Part shown: piece after piece, positions 21,119 to 33,818 of the stretch
How the letters are laid out: every line of letters starts with the position of its first letter
Numbering within the stretch: the stretch's first letter is position 1
Assembly (NCBI GenBank): GCA_005784505.1
Contig: VCAZ01000013.1
Span: forward strand, 1 to 64,000
Reading direction: 5' to 3'
Origin: Bagarius yarrelli
Taxonomy: Eukaryota; Chordata; Actinopteri; Siluriformes; Sisoridae
DNA length: 64,000 nt
Position numbers and translations under genes: made by a program
The notes under the pieces: generated by a model
Database searches by the model: none
Told to the model about the DNA's origin: nothing
Seen by the model: the letters and a program-made list of their open reading frames with translations, nothing else

Positions 21119-22109
21119 TTTATGGACAGATAAACACTTATGGCTTTAAAATCAATTAATTTGTTTATTTAATAAAGTTTTTCATTTTTCTAGTGTTTAC
21201 AGGGCTACAGTGAGAAAAAAAATACACAACAGAAACTTGATCATGTGCAAAACTGAACACAAAATCCAGTGATTTCTGGCGCCAATTGTGACACTTGATA
21301 TAATCACTGACCTGAGAGGACAAAAAGCAAGAAGAATACTTTGTGTGCTTTTATTAAAAATGTAAAAAAGGAAAAAGGATTTCGATGAAGCAAGAAATGC
21401 TTAAGCTAGAAATACTAAAAAATGTTGACTCCTTCTAACTTAATGTAGAAAATCAGGTTTAGGTGAACATTTTACAACGTGACTTGAATATGATCTGCAG
21501 TTAAAATACTGTTAGCTTAGAAACATGTTACAGTCAGAAATCCCTAAATACCATCACTGAAAACTTCCTCAGCCTTTAACAATCATGTCTAAGAACTGCA
21601 GAATCATTATTTATTTAAACAGCATCTTTTTCCATAGTGGTAATCCCTAGAAACATGAACAGTTTATTGTGAAACCACTCTATGGTGACGTGCAATCAGC
21701 TGTGGAAAGAACCAGCCTTTTTATGTGGAACATAAAAAAAAAATTGCACAATTCTATTTTAATCCATTTTGATCCCCTTTCCCACAGTATTTTAATCAAT
21801 AGTTGTTAATATTTACATGGAATGATTGCTATGAAGACAAGTTAACAAAGGTTACCACATGGTTATGATCTAAACCAACACAGACACAATTCAATGGATA
21901 AGATATTAAATAAACAAAGCTATCGATCAAACTACCAAATCGACATGCACTCTCCAATATATGTCTGTAGTTAATATTTATTGGTTACAAGGCCATCTTA
22001 CAAAATGTAAGAGGACTTGTGTTATTGTTTAACATATCAGAATAGCATAATGACTGAAAAACCTAACCTAAAAGTACAGTGATTTAAAAGTTTGCCCTTA
22101 CCATGAAAA

Positions 22110-22154
22110 ATGTGGACATTTTAACAGCATTTAGATCTGTTAAAATGTCCACAT
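22110..22154. repeat. 18-bp stem hairpin
   Basis: ATGTGGACATTTTAACAG at 22110-22127 is matched by its exact complement at 22137-22154, with a 9-base loop. No longer element was recognised around it. Confidence 0.9.
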
Positions 22155-22796
22155 GAGATATATCTGATTCACAACTGTTAGACTCTTAAACTCTTATACT
22201 CTTTTAACCAATTTTGCCTTTGACCTTTTTTAAAAATAGGAAATTATCTGATAAATATATTACAGCTAGTAAGAGAGGATACAGTAGCTTAAGCTGATCC
22301 TTGCTGTCTATTTTAGTCTAAATTGAATCCTCCTTATTATCATCATCAGAACTACTGGAAAATGATGGTAATACTGAAATGAAGGCAATACTTTTCTGTT
22401 TTACTGTTTTGCAGCTGAGACAGGTACAAGTAAGACTACTAGATGATCCTGCCTAGAAGAACGCTAGTAGAAGCACTATTGGAAGATGCCGTATGTTCAC
22501 ACCTACATGTGGACTAAACATAATCAAGATGTAAATTGTTGTTAGGCTTTAGTTCTAATAAATGTGATGTTTTGTTGTTGTTTTAGTTAGCCAATAGTGC
22601 CGATCAGGCACTATTCGCTCTGAAAATAGAAAATGAATTTCCTTTCTGAAAACTGCAGGGGTCGATTGCTGTTTTTGCTAAACTGTGGGGGTCACGACCC
22701 CCCTGTCCCCCGTGTTGATGGCGCGTCTGTCTGTCTCTCTCAACCAAATTCTGTAATAAACTGTAACAAAATGCTTCTAAAGCTGTAAACATCTGA

Positions 22797-23470
22797 GTAG
22801 TGGTGGAAAGACGGCTGAAAATTTCTTCTTTAGTAAAAGAAATGATTTACTTGAAAAATAATATAACTCATGTAAGAGTAAATGAGTATTTTGTTAAAAA
22901 AACTGCTCACATTACTATGTTACAATGTGCTTCAGTGTGTAAAATGTGATTTTAAACCATTCAGGCACAAAAGGATGATGTAAATTCAGAACAGGGTTGT
23001 TTTCTGTGCTGCACACACAGAGAGCTAGAGAACCCCTCATAGTGGGCAAATTGAGTTGTGTCATGCTTAAACAATCATATATATATATATAAATTGTCAA
23101 AATATCCTCATAAACACAGTCAGTTTTTCTAAAAGTAAATGTAAAGAGTTGAGTGAAAGAAAATACGCTGATTTGTTCTTATTGTATTACCATTTGCTGT
23201 ACTTGTCTTTAATAATATTTATAATTTATCATATTAAGTATTTTTTTTTTTTTGCTGTGGTATTTTTGATAAAAGTCCAAAAAAAAGAGGCTAAAGTTCC
23301 ACATGTAAGTGTTCGGTCTCATAAATCTGTATTTCTTTTGTACTTTTTGTAAAAAACAAATGTGGCCAAGTAAAATCATTTCTTTTAAACGAGTAAAAGT
23401 GGTTATTTTTTAATTAAACTTAAAAAGGAAGAAAAAAAAGATCTACTCAAGTACTGTAGCTGAATTATTT
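22797..23470. repeat. Second copy of the AAGTA-type interspersed repeat
   Basis: The copy shares GTGGTGGAAA at the left edge and CTACTCAAGTACTGTAGCTG at the right edge with the copy at 3552-4385. It also shares an interior GTACTTGTCTTTAATAATAT. Confidence 0.5.
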
Positions 23471-24684
23471 GTAATTAGTGATTTCATGACACTGCGTCTG
23501 GAGTAGATATTTGACTATGTTTATTTATTAATTTTTAATTATAGTTAGTTAATAATTTTTTTTTCACTCAATTTAATGTAATTAATTTAATTTAAATCAT
23601 TTAATTCATCACTACATAATTTTTTTGTATTAAAAAATAGGCACTTTTAAGTGTATTAAAAGTATTTGATAATTAAAATATATTACAGTTATAAGATCAC
23701 AACATGCTGCTTATAATTATTGAAATTTTGTTGAATATTTTTGAAATTAGATTTTTTAAAAATCTTTTTTTTTTTTTATCATTTTTACTGTGCTTTAATC
23801 TGACCTACATGCAGCATTTATACCTAAAGCTCTAATGAAAACTGCAGTTTTGTTCAGCATCTATTAACAGCACAAAAGTATTGTTTCCTAACCTACACGT
23901 CGTCTTTGGCAGTTTTCTTTTATGGATTTTTGAAGCAGGGAAATGTATTTTTTTTAAATAATTTGGCAGTATCTGTGTAGGATGTTGGCAGCAGTCGGTC
24001 ATTGGAGACTTGGTAGTAACAAAGTGAGGATATACTGACACAAAAAAAAGTCCACATTTAATCATCATCATCAAAACAGCACAGTGGAGATCCTTCCAGA
24101 ATCTTCCGCAGCTTGGTGTGCTTGCTGTGTGCTCACACTGGAGCCTGTGGAGAATAGGTTGAACCCCTTCTCACTTGACAAGCTTAAGAGGTTATGAAAT
24201 ATCCTCATTGTTATACGAGCTCTAATTTGTTACAGACATGTGTTACTTATTTTACAGGTCTGTTGTTGTTTGTTGGATTTGATATTTGGCAAATGATTAT
24301 CCGAAGTAATATCAAAGAAGAATCCAATCCAAGAACTAAGCTGTGAAGGCTAAAAGATCTTCTAAATCAGCTTGCAGTGGTTAGTAAACTTGATCACCAG
24401 CACAGCATTTTCTATAATAAAAACTAAAGTAGTATTGATAATCTTAATAAATAAAAACAGCCATTTTATTATTTATTATTTAAAACATTAAATATGTATA
24501 AAACCAACATAACCTGGTGTTAGATTTCATATTTGCTGTCTGTATAAGATCTACAACTAAAATCATCAGATCACATTTACTCACGTTTGCTAATGAATAG
24601 CGTAAAGATCCGCTGATGCATTTCCAATCTCCAGTTTTAATGAACTTTTGCCATTGTAGCTCAGATTCTTTTTTTATTTATAGG

Positions 24685-24825
24685 ACAGATAGAGATGAAA
24701 TAGGGGAGATAGAAAAAGAAGGGTGGGACCTGAAAGAACCTGAGCTGAAGCCGGAGCACAACTGCGCATGTGGGTGCTGGCACCTTAACCCACTACACCC
24801 GGGCGCCGGCCGTAGCTTAGATTCT
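24685..24825 (-). repeat. SINE-like tRNA-derived fragment
   Basis: The minus strand reads GGGTGTAGTGGGTTAAGGTG (A-box-like) then CCAGCACCCACATGCGCAGT, followed by a C/T-rich tail. It is GC-rich against an AT-rich background. Confidence 0.5.
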
Positions 24826-25109
24826 TGATGAAACTGATGAACCGACTGTTTCAGCCCATCCTTTTAAGATTTAATGTGTTGTAAGTTCTGGGATGTTTTA
24901 CTGTCAGAATGACTATAAAAATTTCTTTTTAAAAGAAAACTGTAGCCTTTTTGCCAGCTCAAACCAGTCTAGCCATTTTACATCTATTAGGTTTTTTTTT
25001 TGCTTTCACAATTTTCTCTAGAGACTGTTGTGTGTAAAAACCCCAGGAGATGAGCGGTTAGGAAATATTTCAGTATTACTGCATAATTTAATTCACAGAG
25101 CTGCAACTA

Positions 25110-25510
25110 AGGGTCGACTAATATGTGTTTTTTAGGGCTAATAACTAATATTTTGAACCAATATATACATATATATGTCTGGTGTGAAAATTGAAAATCC
25201 ATGTCAACATTAAGAATAACAAGGGCGCTGACAAAAACAATTTAAAATGTTTTTAACACATCTTTAATTCTGAGAACTGTTAACATTTAAAGAGTTAAAC
25301 AACAACAAGAAACTAATTGCTTCTTCTCTTGTCATAAATTGCAGACATTTCACTGAAGACATGCTCACTAGGGACCAATTGATGTTAATCACAGCCAAAT
25401 AGCTTGTTACAAAACTCAGTTATTTTATTGGCAAATGGTTGATACTGACCATTGTAACAATACCTAATATCGCTGCCGCTGAATGGCCAGACCAATAATT
25501 GGTCGACCCT
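25110..25510. mobile_element. MITE with AGGGTCGACTAAT termini
   Basis: The terminal inverted repeat AGGGTCGACTAAT (25110-25122) is mirrored by ATTGGTCGACCCT (25498-25510) with one mismatch. About 400 bp of non-coding interior has no transposase. No convincing target-site duplication was seen. Confidence 0.6.
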
Positions 25511-26284
25511 GTAGGCGCAAAATAACTATCTTATTGGGCAACTGCATAAATGATTAGGTGTACCTACAGAAAAAGTCTGTGACTTTATCTTTAATCCATT
25601 CAGAAGTGCTATGTAAAGATAAACCGGCGCTCTTAATCCTAATATTTAATGCACCGAGCTGCGGCTTTATGATTGGCCCATTAGATAACTGCATAAATGG
25701 GTAGGTGTACAGGTGTTCCTTATAAAGTGGTCATTGACTGAACTATTAAAGACGTCTTTTTGAAGACATTTTTAATGAACATCACGGCTTTAATGTTACC
25801 AAATTTTTACTGTAAAACACTTTGTGATTTCTTGTCTGTGAAAGGTTTTGCTTTTGTAAATACATTTTTAATTTTCTAATGGTCTTGAACTTTAACGCAT
25901 CAAGTTTTCTTAACATGATTGGCTAAATGGATAAATAAGGCAGTGTTTCTAATAAAGTGGCCAGTAATCGTATTCTTTCTTGTGTAGCTGATCTTTGTCT
26001 TTTTATAAATTAAGTTAATTGACGCTAAACCCACGCACATTCACCTACGCACCTAAACAGCCGTTTAGAACCGTTGTGGAAAATCTTTTGCTTTTTACAG
26101 TCTCTACATTACCCAATAGATCCAGTTAGTTTAGAAATCAGCGTAACAAAACGACATCAACAGAAATCATGTCTTCTGCCCGTCAGCTGTAATTCCATGA
26201 TTAAGTGGCAGATGTGAAGCTGCTGTGGGGAGCGGCAAGAGGTCATATTTTGCAATCAGTACAGGGTGTGTTCAGAGAAAGAGA

Positions 26285-26312
26285 GACACACACACACACA
26301 CACACACACACA
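26285..26312. repeat. (CA)n microsatellite
   Basis: This is about 14 CA dinucleotides in the intergenic region downstream of pparg. Confidence 0.95.
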
Positions 26313-26520
26313 ATAAACGCCTGATGTAATGCCTGGGAAATGGTTTTCGGTGTAACTAGGACTTCCAGTCCACCATCAGAAGGAAGCCGTTAAAAACAAT
26401 GCAAAATGAGAAGGTGGACTTAGTAGGACATGTAATATCCTGCACGATTGTTAATCAGGGTCAGAGCCAAGGCAGATGTTATGCGAAAATATTTATTTAC
26501 AATTTCAAGCATTTGGTCAA

Positions 26521-26522
<2 letters not shown>

Positions 26523-26561
<39 letters not shown>
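26523..26561. repeat. Poly-T run of 39 bases
   Basis: The tract is T on the plus strand, so poly-A on the pparg sense strand, about 550 bases beyond the pparg stop. It may be the A-tail of an inserted retrocopy or a simple homopolymer. Confidence 0.95.
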
Positions 26562-26567
<6 letters not shown>

Positions 26568-26757
26568 ATGCAAAAACATCCATATCGAGGCATGCCATTA
26601 AAAATCTGCTCTATATATTTACAAAAGGCATTATAGAATCAAAAATTAAAGCTTTCACATAGAATTCCCTGGTAAGAATAATGTACAAAAAGTTCACAGA
26701 TAATATTCCTTTTTTTTTTTTAAAGTCAGCAACGAATTAAAATGTATATCATTTAGG

Positions 26758-26763
26758 TTTATT
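26758..26763 (-). terminator. Candidate pparg polyadenylation signal
   Basis: AATAAA on the minus strand lies about 350 bases after the stop. Others are at 26782-26787 and 26492-26497. Which is used cannot be told from sequence. Confidence 0.35.
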
Positions 26764-26897
26764 TTGGGTTTCTATCACATTTTTATTACTAACTCTTAAA
26801 ACTCTCTTTTCTTGCAAATAATATAAATGAAAGTGCACTCTGTTGGGGTAAAAAAAAACCCATTTCCAATCCAGGGTTAAAGGCAGCTTTTATCCAA

Positions 26898-26900
<3 letters not shown>

Positions 26901-26930
<30 letters not shown>
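26901..26930. repeat. (TG)n microsatellite in the putative pparg 3' UTR
   Basis: This is fifteen TG dinucleotides about 180 bases after the pparg stop codon. Confidence 0.95.
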
Positions 26931-26931
<1 letters not shown>

Positions 26932-27108
26932 ATCCTGATAAAACTGATACAAACTAGAATATATTTGCAGAATGTTGAACAAGTGACTTTCTCTGTCTAA
27001 CATGCTGAAACAAATGATTTCAGCTGCATCTGTCTGGAAGTTTTAAAAAAAGGGGTCTGTCAGCAGTGATGATCACCAGTGTTCAGCTATCATGAGCCGC
27101 TCCATACA

Positions 27109-27356
27109 CTAGTACAGGTCCTTCATGATCTCCTGCAGCAGTGGATGTAAACACATGTTGATCTCTGACTCTTTCAGCAACTGAATGAAGTGAACGTGGT
27201 CAGAAACGATTTGCCGCAAGTCGGTCATCTTTTGCAGTACTTTGGCGAAAAGGTGGAGTGTGTCCGGGTGGTTCATTTTCAGATGGAGCTCCAGTGAGTG
27301 GAGAACGTTCTCCTGTAGATCCTCAATGGGCTTCACGTTCAGTAGGCCTGGACGAT
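27109..27356 (-). CDS. pparg: pparg coding exon 6 (ligand-binding domain, AF-2)
   Basis: This 248-bp exon, the same as human, follows ATCATATAG. It encodes [20 protein letters not shown] through [20 protein letters not shown] to the AF-2 helix [13 protein letters not shown] and TAG. Human H449 is kept. Human Y473 is Met. Confidence 0.98.
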
Positions 27357-30300
27357 CTATATGATTCAACACAACGTTGCTGGTTAGGTGACATGTCTAT
27401 TCATATTTGCACACATGCGTATCAATGTCTGAACCTTCCTACTGCATACTATTACAAGTCATTTATTAGTGATTCGTGAGAGATTTTTATTTTGTACCCG
27501 AGGTTAATTTTTCACATAAATAAAAAAAAAAAAATCAAAGTTCAAGGGTAAGATGTTTATTAAATGGCCACAAAACAGTGGCCAATAAATCTTTTAAGAT
27601 AACATCTCGTTCGAGCAGAGATGAAACGGTAATGATAAACGATATGCAGGGTTAGCCAAATAGAGATCTGTACATTCTGGTTCAATACGAGGTCAAAATT
27701 AAATGCCAGCCCTTGTGAACTTGCGTCACATGGGTTTGGTATTAGCTGAACAGGTTATGATTCATAGGTGAGTGGGAGTCCGCAACAGAAACTGTTTAAT
27801 ATAAAATCCTGGTCCTGTCAAAAATGTTGTATCTAAATAATCCTAAAGGATTAGGACTACCTACACATACTAGCAACAGGGAACAGGTTTTTGGATATAT
27901 AGTTGTGAGCTTGGTTTACCTTCAGCATAATAAATGTCAGCAGGATGTGATTTTAACACTCAGTCAAACCAAGGATACTGATGGATGAGCAGATACTTTT
28001 TAGACAAACTAGCCAGTTAGCTTGGTGTTAGCATTGAGATACATTAACTATCAACAGAGATGTTGCTAAAGTTACTTTAAAAGTAACCTGATTTTTTTCA
28101 CCCTAGACTCATCCTCTCCAATTATTAAGTAATACATTTAACAATATAATATTTTTATTTACATGAAAAATGTTTTAAATAGAATATTACATAAAGATTT
28201 GTAGAAAAACCAGTACAACGGAGTTCAATCAGTACTACCACTGATTCAGTACTACTGCCAAATCTCTTATCCAACATTACATGCATGAGTTCATTTGAAC
28301 ATGTTGGATAATCTACAGGGATAAAACAACTTCATTTAGTTTTAAAACTTCCTTTTACTAAGCCAAATAATGACAAACGGAACAACTATGCTAAGCTCTC
28401 AACAGAAGTACAGAGACTGAACTATTATGCATTGTCATGGCTTGCCTGTTATTCTTGTGATTTCCAGCTCGGTGGCAGATCACACGGTCGAAGTAATAAA
28501 TAATCAAAAGGATGACTCTTTATTTACAACCCAAACTTAACCCTATCATACCGTACGCCTTGTCTTTCACAATGTGAAATTGAGCAAGTATACCCATAAA
28601 GTAATGCTTTATTTAGTGTTAAGTGTTCTGAAGAAAGTGAATCTCTTAATCGTTCATTGTTTTGCTGCAGAATCATTCCATCCATTTTATCTTAAACAAA
28701 GAAAACTCAAAAGACGTCTTTTACACAATTCAGTTTGGGTTGACATGACAGTAAACCTCCCCATAGATTTGAATAGATTTGCTTTCTGCTCTTGTGCCTT
28801 ACCTCCGCTGAGGATAATGACGGCCAGGAAGAGAGCCATGTCGCTGTCATCGAGCTCCAGCATGTTAAACTTGACCGAGAACTCAAACTTTGGCTCCATC
28901 ATCTCGCTGAAGGGCTTGCGCAGACTCTTGAGGAACTCGCGGGTCATGAAGATCTGCCCGTATGAGATAAGTGTGCCGTCCTTGTTCATGAGAGGTGCCA
29001 TCATGATGATGATGACCTCAATGACGGCATACTTCAGCAGTGTCACCTGGTCATTAAGGTCGAGGTTCAGGAAGCCCGGGATGCTCTTGGCAAACTCAGT
29101 GACCTCACTGACTGCCTCGGCAGAGCGTGATTGGCAGCTGTGGAAGAATCGCAGCTCCACCTCGCGCTGCAGGTCTGATTGAACCGAGCTCATGCTCAGA
29201 CGCCTGTGATGGTCCTGCCGAGGGATCTGTCGACAGTTTATGAACTGCTCACCCTCTAGCAGAGACTTCATATCATGGATAACGAATGGCTGTGGGCCAA
29301 AAGAAACAGCTTTAAGCATAAAATTTCACTTGTATGATGATGTATTATGGGAATAACACAAGAGCTGTGCGCTAAAAGAAACTGCAGTATTTTATGGGTT
29401 CAGAAACAATGGCAATATTAGTTTTAGGGATTATGTGGATACGTGGAAACACAGATAATACAAACCATTCAGTATTTGGTAAATTTAGGATTTAGTGTTA
29501 TCCGTATATCTTATAGTCTTTAGTGACTTGCTGCAATTTCACAACTTTCAACAATTTGGAATTATTTTACAATTGCTAATCACTTATCTAACAGAATTTT
29601 TTTTATTAGTGTCTTGTAGGGATACCAGGATATTGAGGTGTTATTAAATTAAATGAGTCAAAAATTAACAAAAAAAAACCAAGGAAACACAGTCTTCTTG
29701 TGTGAGTTGCATACACTTTAACACAATTGAAATTACCCATGTAAATGTTCTTGTGTAAAAGAATAAAATTATTATATAAATGACAAATCAGAGTATATTT
29801 ACACACTCCAAACAACGGGTATTCCACAACTTTGAATACCAGACATGAATATTATTTGTTTTTATATGTAAGGCTAATCTACTTGTATTGATAAACTCAG
29901 CTGCATGATAATTAACATCTATGATGAATAGTAAAAGATTATAAAAATTCTAATACACGGTATTAAATATCAATCAATAAGAAGGGGCATCACTGTGTGT
30001 GTGTGGGGGGGGTGATTTCAGACGAGATCTGTCATATTTGTAGTAACAGTACATAATAAGATGTGATAGGGGGCCCAACCTTGAAAATTTGTTTCATAGT
30101 CCCTGTCAGTAAGTGAGTTTGTCTGAAGAGTGTTTATGGTTAAAAAAGTCATTTGGACTACTGTTAAACTGTAGCATTTAATATCAATGCTTTTGATAAA
30201 TCTGACTTTAGACTTTAGACTTTGGATGTTCACCTACATCCAGTGTTTCTCAGTGGAGAAACCGAACACTAACCTGACAATAAGTCAGCTTTTTTTTTTT

Positions 30301-33300
30301 CCTTCCATCTTCATTAATAACAGTAAGTTTAACCTCTTGCAGTTTAACCAACTATTAGGGCTGCACAATATATCTTTCAGTGTCGACATCGCATGTATCT
30401 ACATACATCGCGTGTGTATCTGCAATAGTCACATTACAGGATGTGAAATATCAAGTCAGGGATGATAGTTGACTGCACTGCAGTTCAAAACACATGTAAT
30501 TAGTGGATTTAATAAGTTTAATAATAGAGTGAAAGTTTAGCATTTGTAAAAAGTTCTTGTTATTGTGTAAACTTTTCAAACAATTTTAAAGCAACCAGGT
30601 GCAGAAAACAATCTCTTTCATGCCTTTAACAAAGATTAATTGTTCTTAATTTATACAGTAAAAACAATACAGAGTGATTTTACATTTGATTATTTAATTT
30701 CTGGATTTTTCTGAATCTCCAGAAAAATGCTAATTATTTACATCTTTGTTCTTTTTTATTTATCTACGATTATATTTTGTTTATTATATTTTACGCAGAT
30801 AGCTTCCTTTATGAAATCACCACAATCATTGTAAAATAATGAAATAAATAGAGATATTTAAGTCATCTGGCAAAAATTTTTTTATATTGCAATATATATA
30901 TATATATATATATATCGCGAAAAACAAAATATCACAACGTCAGCCAATATCGTGCAGCCCTACCAGCTATTAAAGTCTATAACCCGGATCTGTAGTAACA
31001 CATCTTTAACGACATCCTTCACTTTATACTGCAGCGGAACTCATTTAAAGTGTCTAGTGAAAGCCATGATTATTGCACAAAACAGTAAAACGTCAGAATC
31101 TGTTTCTCATCGCTGCTCTATTGTTAGTGTTGCATAGCAGACTGAACCTCTCTTCAGGATCAGCTGCATTCTCTGGTCCCTTTGTCCTGGCTGTGCTGTC
31201 GCATACGAAACAAGGCGAAGTTATCAACCTAAACTAGAGCAGACGTTCGCATTCAAGACAGGGATTAGTTTCTAAAATGGTGTCTGGGATTCTAGACAAA
31301 TCATCCCCGAGGTATTTACTCTTGTATAAGCAGAGAAAAAATATTCTGATTGTTTGAAATCCCAAGGTGAAAATATTTCTCCTTAAGTTAATCACATCTG
31401 GGTCGCGGTTACAGGAGTGGACTTGTTTTTATATTTTATATAACACCTGTAAAATGAATTAGAAATCGGTGTATTATACAGTTTACAGGCCTGTGAAAGT
31501 ATAAGCTATTAAGAGCCAGAGTAATCCAAGTCTGCTGTTTTGGTAGGAACATGTTTTAGACTGTATGGGTTTACAGCTTGAGTATTCGGTGACCTTCATA
31601 AATATTTCCACGTTCGGCTCATATCGTCGATCGTGGAAGTCAAAACAAGCATCCAACAGCCTCGCTGTTATCTCCTGCTGGGGACTCTTTCACCAATATG
31701 TTTTTTAAATAAAACAATAATTAAGGCCAAAATGTCTGAAAAAGGGTTAATTATTAAAGTGGATGTAAGACACAAACTACAGAAAAATGACATCAGATTT
31801 GTTCACGGTTTTCTTTCAAATCTATGTTTCTTGGTTGTAAAAGATTTGTGTTATATTGGTGCTGATTAATAATTAGATATGCCCATATTTTAGTTTTAAA
31901 AGATACACGTTATGAGCAATAAAATTATAACTATACATATGCTGGAGTCTAAAAATAAAACTAGTAAAAATAAGTTTGCTTTTGACTCGTTTAAAGCCTT
32001 GAACAAGTTTAAAAAAACATTATTTTGGGACATTTGGTTGGAATTTTGGGAATGATTGGGATGGAATGGGATTTTGTTTCAAGAGTGTCTATTTTTAAGG
32101 TTCTTTTAAACTTTAGTATTTAATGTTAAGGTGTAACATCTATTGCTTTTTTTGTCAACAGATTTATGTTATATTGCTGATTAATAATAAGATATTGGAT
32201 TTTATTTTTAAGGATATACATTATGACTATAAATATGCTGGAGACTAAAAATAAAAATAGTAAAAAGAGGTTTGCTCTTGACCTGGTTGAAGCCTTAAAC
32301 AATGTTTAAAAAGATTATTGCAGGACATCTGGTTAAAATTTTTCATTAACAAATTTAAATAAAAAACATAAAAAATAAAACAAAATTTAAATTAAAAAAG
32401 TGTAAAACTTTCATGCCCAAAAAGGAAAAAAGATATGTTAAATATATAAAAAATGTGGTTTAGTAAAAAAGTGTGCAGTAACAAATCAAAACGTTTTCCT
32501 GTAATTTTATCGATTTTTTTTAATCTTATACTAGCACGCATCATCGTATTATTATAAAATAACTGCTTCCACTTTATTTATTTATTATATTTAGTGTATG
32601 ATCCTGGTTACTGAACGTCTGATTGATGTCATTTAGGATGTCTGAACATGCTCTGTTTCTATTCTCTCTATTTACTCTTATTGTTGTTGGTTTTATTGTT
32701 TACAGTCCATGGGAAACTGTCTGTACAGATCACACTAAAGTGCTTCATCTTACGCTCAGAGCTCATAAACCCAATACAAAATAACTGTCTTTTAAAATTA
32801 CAGTCTGCTGCTGCCTTCAGAAATTATATGGTATCTAGCTAGCAAACGAAGAGAGCCTTGTCATTTAGTCTCCAGCATGTTAACTCAGGAATACAATCCG
32901 AGCTTCAGATTATGGGATATCAGGCATGCTGGGAGTTTTCAACACTACATATCTCAATATCGGTCTACAACATCAGGGATGTTTTCCAAAGTAAAAAAAA
33001 AAAAGGCTGACGTAAGCAAAACCTGAATTTCTTCCTTAACGCTGCCAAAACATGCTGTTCTCAACTGGCTTTCATGATAAGTAGTGTACATAACCAGCAT
33101 CTGTTATCTGAAACCTGAAACTGGAATTTAAATCGTTGTTATTTGTGTTAGTGAATGAATGGTATCCGAATATCTGCCTTGAGCTTTTTTTTTTATTTTC
33201 TTTTTCTTCGGTTTGGTTAAAGTAAATTATACTAGCACAATTTTATTAATATCAAATACATTTTAAGCAAATACAACACAGATAAAAATATGTTGGCATC

Positions 33301-33755
33301 TGCTTTGTTAAAGTTTGAATGTGCATGACTGATTCTTCTTCATGACTAATAAATTACTTAAATTACTTAAACGTTTTCTTTTCAGCCATTATATGACATA
33401 CCATACGATACTGTAAATGAAAAGACAAACTCACAGCGTTGTCATTGGTTTTTCCTGAGAGGATGGCCCTGGCCTTGGCTTTGGTCAGGGGGAAGTTCTT
33501 CAGATAGCTTTCGTAAAGATGCTTAGCCAGGGTCCTTAAGTCAGCCGCCTCCGGGTGCATGTGCTCCAGATCAGAGGAAACCTCAGCCAAAAGCTTCTCT
33601 TTCTCTGCCTGGGGCATTCGGCCAAAGCGAATGGCTGGGAAAAAGACAAACGGGCCAAAAAATGTTCAAATAAAACTCCCTTTGAAAAAAAAATCCCAAA
33701 TCTAACATGGTCAACTTACAACATGTGGCCACTCCAGGGATCAGTGAGTGGGATG

Positions 33756-33818
<63 letters not shown>

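Larger units (their letters stand above)
20161..26480. other. Intergenic region between pparg and tsen2
   Basis: No coding exon was recognised. Contents are a SINE (20900), a hairpin (22110), an AAGTA-type repeat (22797), a SINE (24685), a MITE (25110), fragments of a common repeat with AATAAAGTGG-type endings (about 25520-25980), and a (CA)n tract at 26285. Confidence 0.5.

Noticed and set aside
28574..29182. A 202-codon open frame on the plus strand
   Set aside because: It is the exact antisense of pparg coding exon 5, whose homology is unambiguous. The plus frame shows no known domain.
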